Source: Lewinellaceae bacterium
GTDB taxonomy: Bacteria > Bacteroidota > Bacteroidia > Chitinophagales > Saprospiraceae
Direction: 5' to 3'
Assembly (NCBI GenBank): GCA_020636005.1
Contig: JACJYR010000011.1
Span: 107,996 to 171,995 of the forward strand
DNA length: 64,000 nt
Below the pieces are notes generated by a model, which did not search any database, was not told the DNA's origin, and was given only the letters and a program-made list of their open reading frames with translations. Shown piece after piece: positions 33,201-40,840 of this stretch (position 1 is its first letter; every line of letters starts with the position of its first letter). The position numbers and the translations under genes were made by a program.

Positions 33201-35496
33201 GGAGCGCACAAAGCTGGAGGAGATGCAGGCCGGGTTGGAAGAGGAGCAGGCCAGGTCGGAAGATTTGCAGGCCAGGTTGGAAGAGGAGCAGGCCAGGTCG
33301 GAAGATTTGCAGGCCAGGTTGGAAGAGGAGCAAGCCAGGTCGGAAGATCTCCAGGTCACATTGAGCAAGGAAGAGGCAATATTGGAAAAGGTACTGGCCA
33401 AGTCGAAAGACCTGGAGGCCAGATTGGACGAGGAACGGGAAAGATCGGAAGATCTGCACGCCAAGTTGGACATGGAGCAGGCCATGTCAAGGCAAGTACA
33501 GAAAAAACTGAATGCGGTAGAAACGGAAAATAATGCGCGCGGAAAACACATTGAACACCTGAATGGATTTGTGGGGACATTGGAAAACGACATTCACGAG
33601 AAAGACAGGCAATTAACCCATTTGCAACTGGATTCCCGCCAAAAAATGCAGTATATCGGTGAGCTGAAAAGCTCCCTTAGTTTCCGGTTGGGCTGGGCGC
33701 TCACCGCCCCGTTCCGTTGGGTGTTCGATGGGTTGAAGATGGGGTTTTGGATGAATTTTTTAGGCATTGCCTTGAAGAATCCGGGTAGTTTTTTCAAAAA
33801 TATAAACCCGGAAAAGATCGCCATCCTGCGGAAGGCACTGAAAAATGAGCCGCCTTCTTTGATACTTCGAAACTTTATCAACCTGCTCTCTGGCTCGGGC
33901 CGCCAAATGGCAGTAGCCCCTAAGAAAGAAGAACCAAAGCCGCTCCCCCCCGCCACGAAAGAGGAGCCAAAAGCTGCATTGCCCCAGCCCAAGCCTCCGG
34001 CAGAAAACATTGAAAGCAGAAAGACCCACTATTTCATAGACCAACTGGAGGAACTGGACTTCCATTTTTCCATCCGGGGCTGGCTTTTTGTCGAGTCGCA
34101 CGAGATAAAAAGCCTTTCCATTGCCATGTCGCAAGGAGACCAGGAGGTGAAATCCGAACTGTTTTACCATATTGACCGGCCGGACGTATTTCATCATTAT
34201 GGCAATAGAAACGGGCTGCGCAGCGGGTTTGCGGATTCCGTGGAGAAGCCATTCTCCGGCAAGGCCCGCCTGAGCCTGATCGCCACGCTCTCCGATGGCA
34301 CCCAAACCGTGACCGACCTCGGCGAAACTGACTTCCGCGAACCTTTCCTGCGTACTTTCAGCAGCGCCATACTTGCCAACCGTGCGGAATTCAAGGCTTT
34401 GAACGGTAGGGAAAAAAGCGGAAAGCCGTCCGTCGCGCTTTATACCAACGCAGGTGGCAATTATTTTTTCAATGAAATAAAAGCATTGGTGGCCAAGGGT
34501 TTTCAATCGGTCGGATATGCCGTCCACGAACTGGACGAAACGGCTGGGTTCGATAATGATGCCCTCCTGCACATCGTCATTGCCCCACATGAGTTTTTTG
34601 AAATAGGGGAAGGTAAGAAGTACGTGCAGAAGCCTTCCGACCGCCTGATTTTGCTCAACACCGAGCAGCCCAGTTCGGCTTGGTTCCGAAAAGGGACCGC
34701 TTATTTTCCACATGCTGTAGAAGTGTGGGACATGAACCACTATTCCTGGGAGCGCCTACAGGAAAACATTGCCCATGCTCGTTTTCTTCCCTTGGGTTTT
34801 GTGAAAGACTTCGGCCTGCTGGCCGAGGTACGGCAGTTGCCCGAGAATTATTGCACCTGCTTCCTGGATGAAAAAATCAGGAAAGGCTCTTTCCTGCAGC
34901 GCAATTTTGAAGACCGCCCGATAGACATCCTTTTCGTAGGCCACGCAAGCCCGCGCCGGCAGCAATTTTTTGCCAGGAACGCCGCGTTTTTTGCAAAATA
35001 CAATTGCTACTTCCACCTGACCGATATAGCGCTCGGGCCTGTGCTGGATACCAAGACGAACATGAACACCCGTACCGCCATCGGGCTGGCGCAACGGTCT
35101 AAAATCATCCTCAACATCCACCACGGGACGCACCCGTACTTTGAATGGCACCGGATGGTGATGCACGGCATGTGGCAGCGGGGCCTGGTGATTTCCGATC
35201 TATGCGGCGAAGGGCCGCCCTTCGTGGCAGGCAGGGACTTTGTGCAGGCACCCTTGGATGAACTGCCTGAAAAAATAGCCTATTTCCTGGAAACAGATGC
35301 TGGTAAGAAGGAAGCCAGGGAGATAATACAATCGGCCTACACCGTATTGACCTCTCAATGCGACCTTGCTCATAAGTTGCAAGAATTGGTAAAACCGTTG
35401 CTTGATACCCAAAAAGCCATAGCCCATTCTCCTCCACCTTCCCCCAAAAGAAACAATAAAAGCAAAAAGCATGGGCGCAAGCGAGCAACAAATTGA
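30235..35496 (+). CDS. Sulfotransferase-methyltransferase-coiled coil-glycosyltransferase fusion
   Basis: 1753 residues from the ATG at 30235 (MKKKLFLHVGPPKTGTTT); a TTG 6 bp upstream is less likely. Residues 1 to about 290 are sulfotransferase-like, with the PAPS-binding P-loop PPKTGTTTVQHFL. Residues about 375-560 are a class I methyltransferase (VLDIASGEGYG, VGVDIDGD, FETIEHVD). A beta-rich domain follows (about 610-750), then a long coiled coil (about 765-1140) holding roughly eleven 14-residue repeats at 932-1092. After a conserved amphipathic segment comes a second beta-rich domain (about 1265-1375), then a CgeB-like GT-B glycosyltransferase (about 1400-1735) with NIHHGTHPYFEWHRMVMHG near 1626. 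It probably modifies and extends, or ends, the glycan exported by the adjacent ABC system. Individual domains are solid; the overall role is inference. Confidence 0.8.
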   Translation: MKKKLFLHVGPPKTGTTTVQHFLAQNRDKLASAGILYPLNEPSHWKLALRVGLTMWPWTVDETTTPSWSEIAQLSAENADKHLLLSSESFSYAVLSAKKEGSIKLVEQLRSLDRELHVIIYLRRQDLWVESYFIEYLKHFGKGGLDTFLEERQDSLDYYKVLSFWSNLAGKDRLTVRVYEPGQLPDIRADFMRFLGIEDLSGFRPDEDKNHRPSLLQMQVLNNYVETFHKKFPAPPGDFNKPYGPMDTMLGGFLYKASHWPSTHKYRILPYRKAEQIMSGCEASNARVAREFLDRADGRLFYEKLSPYEHDELHWPPLPDAEQKAAIGTLWRETCDLMGEPLEISGQDGYSEFEKTMQAPKETDMAQADADYSVERYAPEMTDFKISYEHWHRYLYATNFSKGKTVLDIASGEGYGAFLLAENAAKVVGVDIDGDAVRQATQKYHRKNLSFLEGSVSRIPIEGTARFDLIVSFETIEHVDAGQQAAFMGEVKRLLKPGGVFIVSTPDKLVYSDLPNYRNEFHVKEFYAAEFRDFLQGSFKYVEILGQDIYTSSYIRPATGPAGVQEYNLALDASFKPQDDTARQDAYMVAACSDNSLSPLPSSLLFNSKNKQADYDLSYQVLYVDTGAGFNEKDALRINILEKDKAVVFDLSGFPGIKNLRFDPAACPVYLKISGVWLKTKDGQQTAVDFSTNAVQEEAPFFLFDTEDPQVLLDLPNLEKFNTIVFDLEYVAIGAAVYPYLKNFVEQQINGSAAKNALLESSLGSKENEISRLSQELQTSSLLLHKIEDQLALHRRLAEQAEANAIEKKATIDALGQRLSEALELLKSKDGHFQQLLENLQGALSTVKTLEFAVAEKDAGLKAKEERILTLSSQFDNSLRDAEALRLNLLSKEETIARTAEKMNFLEEQLEQYKVEKSVSAGQYSSLETSLNEEQARSNELLARLREALARLNELRANLGEEEAKTEDLQARLKEEQAKSEGLQARLGEERTKLEEMQAGLEEEQARSEDLQARLEEEQARSEDLQARLEEEQARSEDLQVTLSKEEAILEKVLAKSKDLEARLDEERERSEDLHAKLDMEQAMSRQVQKKLNAVETENNARGKHIEHLNGFVGTLENDIHEKDRQLTHLQLDSRQKMQYIGELKSSLSFRLGWALTAPFRWVFDGLKMGFWMNFLGIALKNPGSFFKNINPEKIAILRKALKNEPPSLILRNFINLLSGSGRQMAVAPKKEEPKPLPPATKEEPKAALPQPKPPAENIESRKTHYFIDQLEELDFHFSIRGWLFVESHEIKSLSIAMSQGDQEVKSELFYHIDRPDVFHHYGNRNGLRSGFADSVEKPFSGKARLSLIATLSDGTQTVTDLGETDFREPFLRTFSSAILANRAEFKALNGREKSGKPSVALYTNAGGNYFFNEIKALVAKGFQSVGYAVHELDETAGFDNDALLHIVIAPHEFFEIGEGKKYVQKPSDRLILLNTEQPSSAWFRKGTAYFPHAVEVWDMNHYSWERLQENIAHARFLPLGFVKDFGLLAEVRQLPENYCTCFLDEKIRKGSFLQRNFEDRPIDILFVGHASPRRQQFFARNAAFFAKYNCYFHLTDIALGPVLDTKTNMNTRTAIGLAQRSKIILNIHHGTHPYFEWHRMVMHGMWQRGLVISDLCGEGPPFVAGRDFVQAPLDELPEKIAYFLETDAGKKEAREIIQSAYTVLTSQCDLAHKLQELVKPLLDTQKAIAHSPPPSPKRNNKSKKHGRKRATN
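33028..33510 (+). repeat. 42-bp tandem repeats encoding a 14-residue coiled-coil unit
   Basis: The protein unit, consensus EEEQARSEDLQARL, equals two heptads. About eleven units run without a break (one has an extra heptad), and three near 33233-33358 are almost identical in DNA. Such perfect coding repeats can change in number by slippage or recombination, which would change coiled-coil length in frame. Confidence 0.9.
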
Positions 35497-38107
35497 AGTT
35501 GTCTTCCAGGACATTAGTTGCCAAAAGGTAGGGATATCCGGCATTATCGCTTTATATAAGTACGCAGACTTGGTAGAAGAAACAGTCAGCGGCCTGCTAT
35601 TGAGCAAAGTAGGGCATCAAATTGAATTGTACAAAAAGCTGGTGGAAATGGCGGAATCCAATTCCGCTGAAAAGAAGGCCAAGATAGATGCCGTGAACCA
35701 ATCTTTAGAACTCCTGAAATCAAAAGAGGGGCACTTCCATCAATTATTGGTCAGCCTTCAAGATGCTTTGGGTTCTGTCAAAACCCTGGAGCTTGCCATG
35801 GTGCGAAAGGATGCTGGCCTAAAAGGGAAGGAAGACCGCATCCGCGCACTTTCCAAGCAATTTGACAAATTGTTGTGCGATGCCGAGCGGCTTCGTTCGA
35901 GCCTTTTGTTGAAAGAAGAAAATGTTGTTCGGAAAGAAGAAATATTGAGCTTCTTTGAAGTACAGCGGACACAGCGCAAGGAGGAAAAGCCGATTTTGCC
36001 GCAACAATTTGAAGTTGTAGGAACAAGATCGAGCGAATCCCGAGCGAGGTCGAACGAGGATCGGTCGAGATTGGACGAAGCGCTGGAAAGATTGAGTGAA
36101 GCGCAGTCAAGATTGAAGGAAATGCAGGAAAGATTGGATTGGGTAGCAACAGAAAACAGCGCCCGCGGAAATTACATTGAATACCTGAATGGATTTGTTG
36201 CGACACTGGAGAAAGGCATTGCTGAAAGAGATCGACATTTAGCCCAATTGCAAAATGACTTCCGTCAAAAAATGGAGTACATCACCGAGTTGAAAAGTTC
36301 CTTCAGTTTTCGGTTGGGGTTGGTGCTCACCGCCCCATTCCGAGGGGTTTCCTATAGGTTAAAGATGGCTTTTTGGATGAAATTTTTGGGCATTGCAATA
36401 AAGAACCCGGGTAGTTTTTTCAAAAATATAAATCCAGGTAAAATCACCATTCTTCGCGAGGCATTGAAAAACGAACCGCCTTCGTTGATCCTTCAAAATT
36501 TCAGGTACCTGCTTTCTGGGCCGCCCCGGCAAATGGCAGTTGTCCAAGTAGCAGATACAGCAAAACCACTTAGCCCAGCTAAAAAAGAGGAATCAATAGC
36601 GGGGCCGCACCAGCCTGTTGCAGAAAGCATAGAAAGCAGCAAAACCTACTATTTCATAGACCAATTGGAAGAATTGGACTTTTATTTTTCCATCCGGGGC
36701 TGGCTCTTTGCCGAGTCGCACGAGGTAAAAGGCCTTTCCATTGTCATGTCGCAAGGAGACCAGTCGGTGGAATCTGAAGTGTATTACCACATTGACCGCT
36801 TTGATGTGTACCAACATTATGGCAACAAAAACGGGTTGCGCAGCGGGTTCATGGATTCTATTGAGAAACCCTTCATTGGCAAAACCCGACTGAAGTTGGT
36901 CGCCACTTTCTCCAATGGGGCCCAATCAACGATTGACCTTGGCGAAACAGAATTCAGTAAGCCATTCCTGGACACTTTCAACAGTGCCATGCTTGCCAAC
37001 CGCCTGGAATTCAAGGCATTGGATAGTAGAAATATAAATAAAAAGCCATCAGTTGCAATTTATACCAATACTGGCGGCAATTATTTTTTCAATGAAATAA
37101 AAGCGTTGATAGCCAAGGGTTTCCAATCGCTTGGGTACTTGGTTCTTGAGCTTGACGAAACAGATGGGTTCGAAAATGATGCGCTCTTGCATATCGTCAT
37201 CGCCTGTCATGAATTTTTTGGATTGGGGGACGGGAAGAAGTATGCTAAAAAACCTTCCAATCGGTTGATATTGCTCAATGCCGAGCAGCCCAGTTCGGCT
37301 TGGTTCCGACAAAGTACGGTTCACTATACCGATGCTATCGAGGTGTGGGACATAAATTATTACTCCTGCCAACGGTTGCGTGAATCCATAGATCATGTGC
37401 GCTTTCTTCCATTGGGTTTTGTGAAAGACCTCGCGCTGCTGGGCGAGGTGCGGCAACTGCCTGAAAATCATTGTACCAGCTTCCTGGATGAAAAGATCAG
37501 GAAAGGCTCGTTCCTGCACCGTAAGTTTGAAGACCGTCCGATAGACATCCTTTTCATAGGCCACGCCAGTGTACGGCGGCAGCATTTCCTGGCAAAAAAT
37601 GCTGCATTTTTTGCAAAATACAATTGCTATTTCTACCTGACCGTCCTTGAACTTGGGGTTGTTCTGGATACTAAAAATAAGATGAACACCCGGACTGCCG
37701 TTGGGCTTGCGCAACGGTCTAAAATTATCCTTAACATCCATCATGGCACACACCCATACTTCGAATGGCATAGGATGGTGATGCACGGCTTCTGGCAGCG
37801 GGGTTTGGTGATTTCGGATATTTGCGGTGAAGCGCCCCCATTTGTGGCCGGCCGGGATTTTGTGCATGCACCGCTGGACGAGTTGCCACAAAAAATAGCT
37901 TATTTTCTGGAAACAAAAGCTGGCAAGGAGGAAGCCAAGGAGAAAATACAATCTGCCTATACAGTATTGACCTCTCAATGCGACCTTGCTCACAAATTGC
38001 AAGAATTGACAGAACCTCTGCTCGGGCCAAAAAAGGCTCCGGCCCGTTCTCCCCACCCCTCAACTAAAAGAAATAATAAAAATAAAAAACATGGGCGCAA
38101 GCGATAG
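35471..38107 (+). CDS. Chimeric coiled coil-glycosyltransferase paralogue
   Basis: 878 residues. Residues 1 to about 43 (MGASEQQIEVVFQ, then GIIALYKYADLVEETV) match the N-terminus of the GT2 encoded next (MGASDSQIEVVFQ, VIITLYNYANLVEETL), but the nucleotide-sugar domain is absent. From about residue 45 the sequence follows the coiled coil and glycosyltransferase of the upstream 1753-residue protein, without its sulfotransferase or methyltransferase. The coiled coil (about 45-277) has only about three of the 14-residue units instead of eleven. Then come the beta-rich domain (about 394-500) and the CgeB-like GT (about 525-860) with NIHHGTHPYFEWHRMVMHG intact. It overlaps the upstream gene by 26 bp and the GT2 gene by 17 bp. 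A tandem duplication explains all of this. Confidence 0.8.
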   Translation: MGASEQQIEVVFQDISCQKVGISGIIALYKYADLVEETVSGLLLSKVGHQIELYKKLVEMAESNSAEKKAKIDAVNQSLELLKSKEGHFHQLLVSLQDALGSVKTLELAMVRKDAGLKGKEDRIRALSKQFDKLLCDAERLRSSLLLKEENVVRKEEILSFFEVQRTQRKEEKPILPQQFEVVGTRSSESRARSNEDRSRLDEALERLSEAQSRLKEMQERLDWVATENSARGNYIEYLNGFVATLEKGIAERDRHLAQLQNDFRQKMEYITELKSSFSFRLGLVLTAPFRGVSYRLKMAFWMKFLGIAIKNPGSFFKNINPGKITILREALKNEPPSLILQNFRYLLSGPPRQMAVVQVADTAKPLSPAKKEESIAGPHQPVAESIESSKTYYFIDQLEELDFYFSIRGWLFAESHEVKGLSIVMSQGDQSVESEVYYHIDRFDVYQHYGNKNGLRSGFMDSIEKPFIGKTRLKLVATFSNGAQSTIDLGETEFSKPFLDTFNSAMLANRLEFKALDSRNINKKPSVAIYTNTGGNYFFNEIKALIAKGFQSLGYLVLELDETDGFENDALLHIVIACHEFFGLGDGKKYAKKPSNRLILLNAEQPSSAWFRQSTVHYTDAIEVWDINYYSCQRLRESIDHVRFLPLGFVKDLALLGEVRQLPENHCTSFLDEKIRKGSFLHRKFEDRPIDILFIGHASVRRQHFLAKNAAFFAKYNCYFYLTVLELGVVLDTKNKMNTRTAVGLAQRSKIILNIHHGTHPYFEWHRMVMHGFWQRGLVISDICGEAPPFVAGRDFVHAPLDELPQKIAYFLETKAGKEEAKEKIQSAYTVLTSQCDLAHKLQELTEPLLGPKKAPARSPHPSTKRNNKNKKHGRKR

Positions 38108-38855
38108 TCAAATCGAAGTTGTTTTCCAACAGAATAGCCGCCAAAAGGTGGAGGTATCTGTTATAATAACCTTATACAATTACGCGAACTTAGTGGAAGA
38201 AACACTGAATACGCTGTTAGGGCAAACGCTTGTTTCCTTTGACCTCGTTATTGCAGAGGATTGCTCCACCGACAGCTCGCTCGAAGTGGCGGCACAATGG
38301 GTGAAGCGCCATAAAAAGCGTTTTAACCAAATCAAATTATTGCACCACAAGCAAAACCAAGGCCTCGGTATTACCCGAAACACGGCATTCCGGCATACCG
38401 AAACGCCCTTTGTGTTTGTACTTGATGCCGACAATATGCTTTATCCCCGTGCCCTGGAAAGGTTGTTGGCCGGGCTGGGAAACACAGATGCAGCCTTTGC
38501 GTACAGCTACCTGGAGCATTTTGGCGACAGCGCCAAATTGGGGGGGTTGCAAACCTGGGAGCCCAAAACCCTGCAGTACGGAAATACCATTGATGCAATG
38601 GTGCTGATGCGGAAAACTATTTGGGAAAAGGCAGGGGGCTATTCAGAGGATATGCCCTACAATGGATGGGAGGATTATGAGCTTTGGTTCAAAATAGCGG
38701 AAGTGGGTGGATGGGGAGTTCGTATCCCCGAAATCTTATGCCGCTATCGTGTACACGTTGGCTCCATGCTGAACGTGGAGACGAACAAAAAGGTGGATGA
38801 GCTGAATGCTTATCTGCGGAAAAAGCATAGTTCTTTTTTTGCTGCTCATTCTTAG
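38091..38855 (+). CDS. Family 2 glycosyltransferase
   Basis: 254 residues of GT-A fold: VSVIITLYNYANLVEETLNTLL, VIAEDCSTDSS, the metal-binding FVLDADNMLYP and a downstream YNGWEDYELWFKIAE that fits the catalytic-base ED region of GT2 enzymes. It is cytoplasmic and probably adds a sugar to the glycan exported by the ABC system. Its first 20 bases of coding sequence and the leader before it are nearly the same as those of the preceding chimeric gene, because that gene took its 5' end from a copy of this one. It overlaps the preceding gene by 17 bp, so translation is coupled. Confidence 0.85.
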   Translation: MGASDSQIEVVFQQNSRQKVEVSVIITLYNYANLVEETLNTLLGQTLVSFDLVIAEDCSTDSSLEVAAQWVKRHKKRFNQIKLLHHKQNQGLGITRNTAFRHTETPFVFVLDADNMLYPRALERLLAGLGNTDAAFAYSYLEHFGDSAKLGGLQTWEPKTLQYGNTIDAMVLMRKTIWEKAGGYSEDMPYNGWEDYELWFKIAEVGGWGVRIPEILCRYRVHVGSMLNVETNKKVDELNAYLRKKHSSFFAAHS

Positions 38856-38920
38856 AGGTCGCAATTCGTTGGCAGCAGGCAAATAAAACTGACAGTAAAT
38901 AAAAATCATCATTCATAAAA

Positions 38921-39658
38921 GTGACATCAGGCGATCATTTTCAGAACTTCATTCAATCATACGCTGCGCTGCCAGCAGTAGGCTTAGATACGATTAAAGA
39001 AGAAAAAATAAAATTGATAACTGGTATTGAAACAGCCTCATCCATACGGGATTACGGTGGACTTTGGGGCGTACATGGGCTTTATTTAATTGAGGGTGCA
39101 AAAGGACTGAGATGCGGCTTTGCACAAATGGTGAATAGGTTCAACGCTGGCATAACGCCAGTTGAGCAGTACAATGAAAAAGTGGCAGAGGCACAAGAAA
39201 CACTTGACTGTGAATTCAATTTTTATAAGGGTGATTTTCGAGATACTTCAATTTTCTACCACTTCGAGAAAGTCGATGTTTCGTTGCTATATGAGGTAAT
39301 ACTACATCAAGAAAACTACGTGCAGGTCATCAAGAATGTTATCGAAAAAACCAACAGCCATATTTGTTTTGCACAACCAATGATGAAAGAAACATTATTT
39401 ACACTCCCGTGCAGTAGCGCCTTGCTGCAATTTTACCCAGAAGAGTTGAAAGACCTCATCCGTTATGCTAATTGGTGGGACAAAGAACCACCTGTGGAAA
39501 CTTTCGACACTCGATACTGGATGTGGGGACAAAGTATTTCTCATATAAGGGCAGTATTTCAAGGCTTTGGATGGGAAGTGGCATTTCAGAAGGTCTTTGA
39601 AATGTCTGACCATTGGGTCTATGCATTAATGAGGTTTGCACCGAAAAATCTTAAATAG
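38921..39658 (+). CDS. Methyltransferase-like protein, first of a tandem pair
   Basis: 245 residues with an apparent GTG start at 38921; no in-frame ATG stands near. The region SIRDYGGLWGVHGLYLIEGAKGL resembles the SAM-binding first strand and glycine loop of class I methyltransferases, and KVDVSLLYEVILHQENY resembles the post-core acidic region. WMWGQSISHI near the C-terminus is conserved with the next gene. It matches that gene along its whole length but has visibly more AT-rich codons, suggesting it diverged or arrived separately. It lies 65 bp after the GT2 gene. Methyl transfer to a sugar of the exported glycan is a fair guess, but I am not certain of the fold. Confidence 0.55.
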   Translation: MTSGDHFQNFIQSYAALPAVGLDTIKEEKIKLITGIETASSIRDYGGLWGVHGLYLIEGAKGLRCGFAQMVNRFNAGITPVEQYNEKVAEAQETLDCEFNFYKGDFRDTSIFYHFEKVDVSLLYEVILHQENYVQVIKNVIEKTNSHICFAQPMMKETLFTLPCSSALLQFYPEELKDLIRYANWWDKEPPVETFDTRYWMWGQSISHIRAVFQGFGWEVAFQKVFEMSDHWVYALMRFAPKNLK

Positions 39659-39736
39659 TTTCAACTAACTAATAATTGGCAGACCGAACAGCGCCCTAGC
39701 TGTCACTGCCGAATAAATAAACTCAACACATAAATC

Positions 39737-40444
39737 ATGTTTCAGAAATTCAGATACACCTACCCTACCCTGCCCACGGTTGGCCTGGACGTAATAAAAA
39801 AGGAAAAAATAAAACTAACGACCGATATCGGTTCGGCCGAATCCATCCGCGATTTTGGTGGCCTGTGGGGCGTCTTTGGCCTTTACCTCATCGAAGGCGC
39901 CAAAGGATTGAAATGCAAATTCGCACAAATGGTGGATGTAACGCCCCGGCCCGAGTTTGATGAGAAGATAGCGGAAGCACGAAAAATCGTTCCCACTGAA
40001 TACAATATGTTCAAGGCCGATTTCAGGGTGCCTTCAAGTTTCGGGTACTTGGATAAAGTGGACGTTTCCTTGCTCTACGAGGTCATCCTTCACCAGGACA
40101 ACCACGTAGAGGTTATCAAAAATGTCATCAGCAAAACGAATAAGTGTGTTTGCTTTGCACAGCCCGTGATGAAGGAAGAAATGTTCCAACTGCCTGGCGG
40201 CTGTACGCTGCTGCAGTTTTTTCCTGAAGAACTCAAGGATAAAATCCGCTATGCCACCTGGTGGGAAAAAGAGCCGGTGGTAGAGAGGTTTGACACCCGG
40301 TTTTGGATGTGGGGCCAAAGTATTTCCTACATATCTTCTATCTTCAAAGGCTATGGGTGGGAGATGAGTTACCAGAAGGTCTATGAAATGACCGAGCATT
40401 GGGATTACGCATTGTTGCGTTTTTCCCCCATACAAACAGTTTAA
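39737..40444 (+). CDS. Methyltransferase-like protein, second of a tandem pair
   Basis: 235 residues from the ATG at 39737. It is a paralogue of the preceding gene: SIRDFGGLWGVFGLYLIEGAKGL (candidate SAM loop), KVDVSLLYEVILHQDN, CFAQPVMKEEMF, LLQFFPEELKDKIRYATWW and WMWGQSISYI. The conserved blocks include several Trp and His positions that could shape an active site. The codon usage fits the neighbouring genes better than its sister does. It is the last gene of the plus-strand locus and faces the S74 gene across a strong terminator. The molecular role is inferred from weak motif similarity only. Confidence 0.55.
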   Translation: MFQKFRYTYPTLPTVGLDVIKKEKIKLTTDIGSAESIRDFGGLWGVFGLYLIEGAKGLKCKFAQMVDVTPRPEFDEKIAEARKIVPTEYNMFKADFRVPSSFGYLDKVDVSLLYEVILHQDNHVEVIKNVISKTNKCVCFAQPVMKEEMFQLPGGCTLLQFFPEELKDKIRYATWWEKEPVVERFDTRFWMWGQSISYISSIFKGYGWEMSYQKVYEMTEHWDYALLRFSPIQTV

Positions 40445-40840
40445 GCTTCCCGAATGAGGTGTCTTTGGTTCGGAGAAAAGTTAGAGGCTGCCCCATTTAG
40501 GTCAATTCTGGAGAAATTTTTCCAATATTGTTCACACAATGCTACAATGACACAAGGTCACCGATTAATTTTCTTTGTGTCTTAGTGGCTTTGTGTGAAA
40601 CATTTGGCATCCATATTTCAGGTTTGACTTCCGGGATCGGGAGATTTGGTTGGAATCTTAAAACTACTCCACACCATATTCTCAAAGAACGAACACCTCT
40701 TCTTTTACCCTGTAAAGGTTCGAGGTTTGTTTTGCAAAAATGGAGGAGTTATTTCCTTTTCATTTCGTATAAAAAAAGCGGCGAGACCAAAAAGGTCCCG
40801 CCGCTTTCTTCTTTTATAAAAAGCAGGTACTGCTAATTAA
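40445..40840. other. Intergenic stretch between convergent genes
   Basis: 396 bp. Apart from the strong terminator at 40772-40812 I see nothing in it. A TTG-initiated open frame across the terminator is not convincing. Confidence 0.6.
40772..40812. terminator. Bidirectional Rho-independent terminator
   Basis: The stem AAAGCGGCGAGACC pairs with GGTCCCGCCGCTTT around an AAAAA loop, flanked by a run of A on the left and T-rich sequence on the right. It ends both the plus-strand glycan locus and the minus-strand S74 gene. Confidence 0.9.

Noticed and set aside
40528..40836. 102-codon plus-strand frame
   Set aside because: It needs a TTG start, runs through the strong terminator and has no protein-like pattern.
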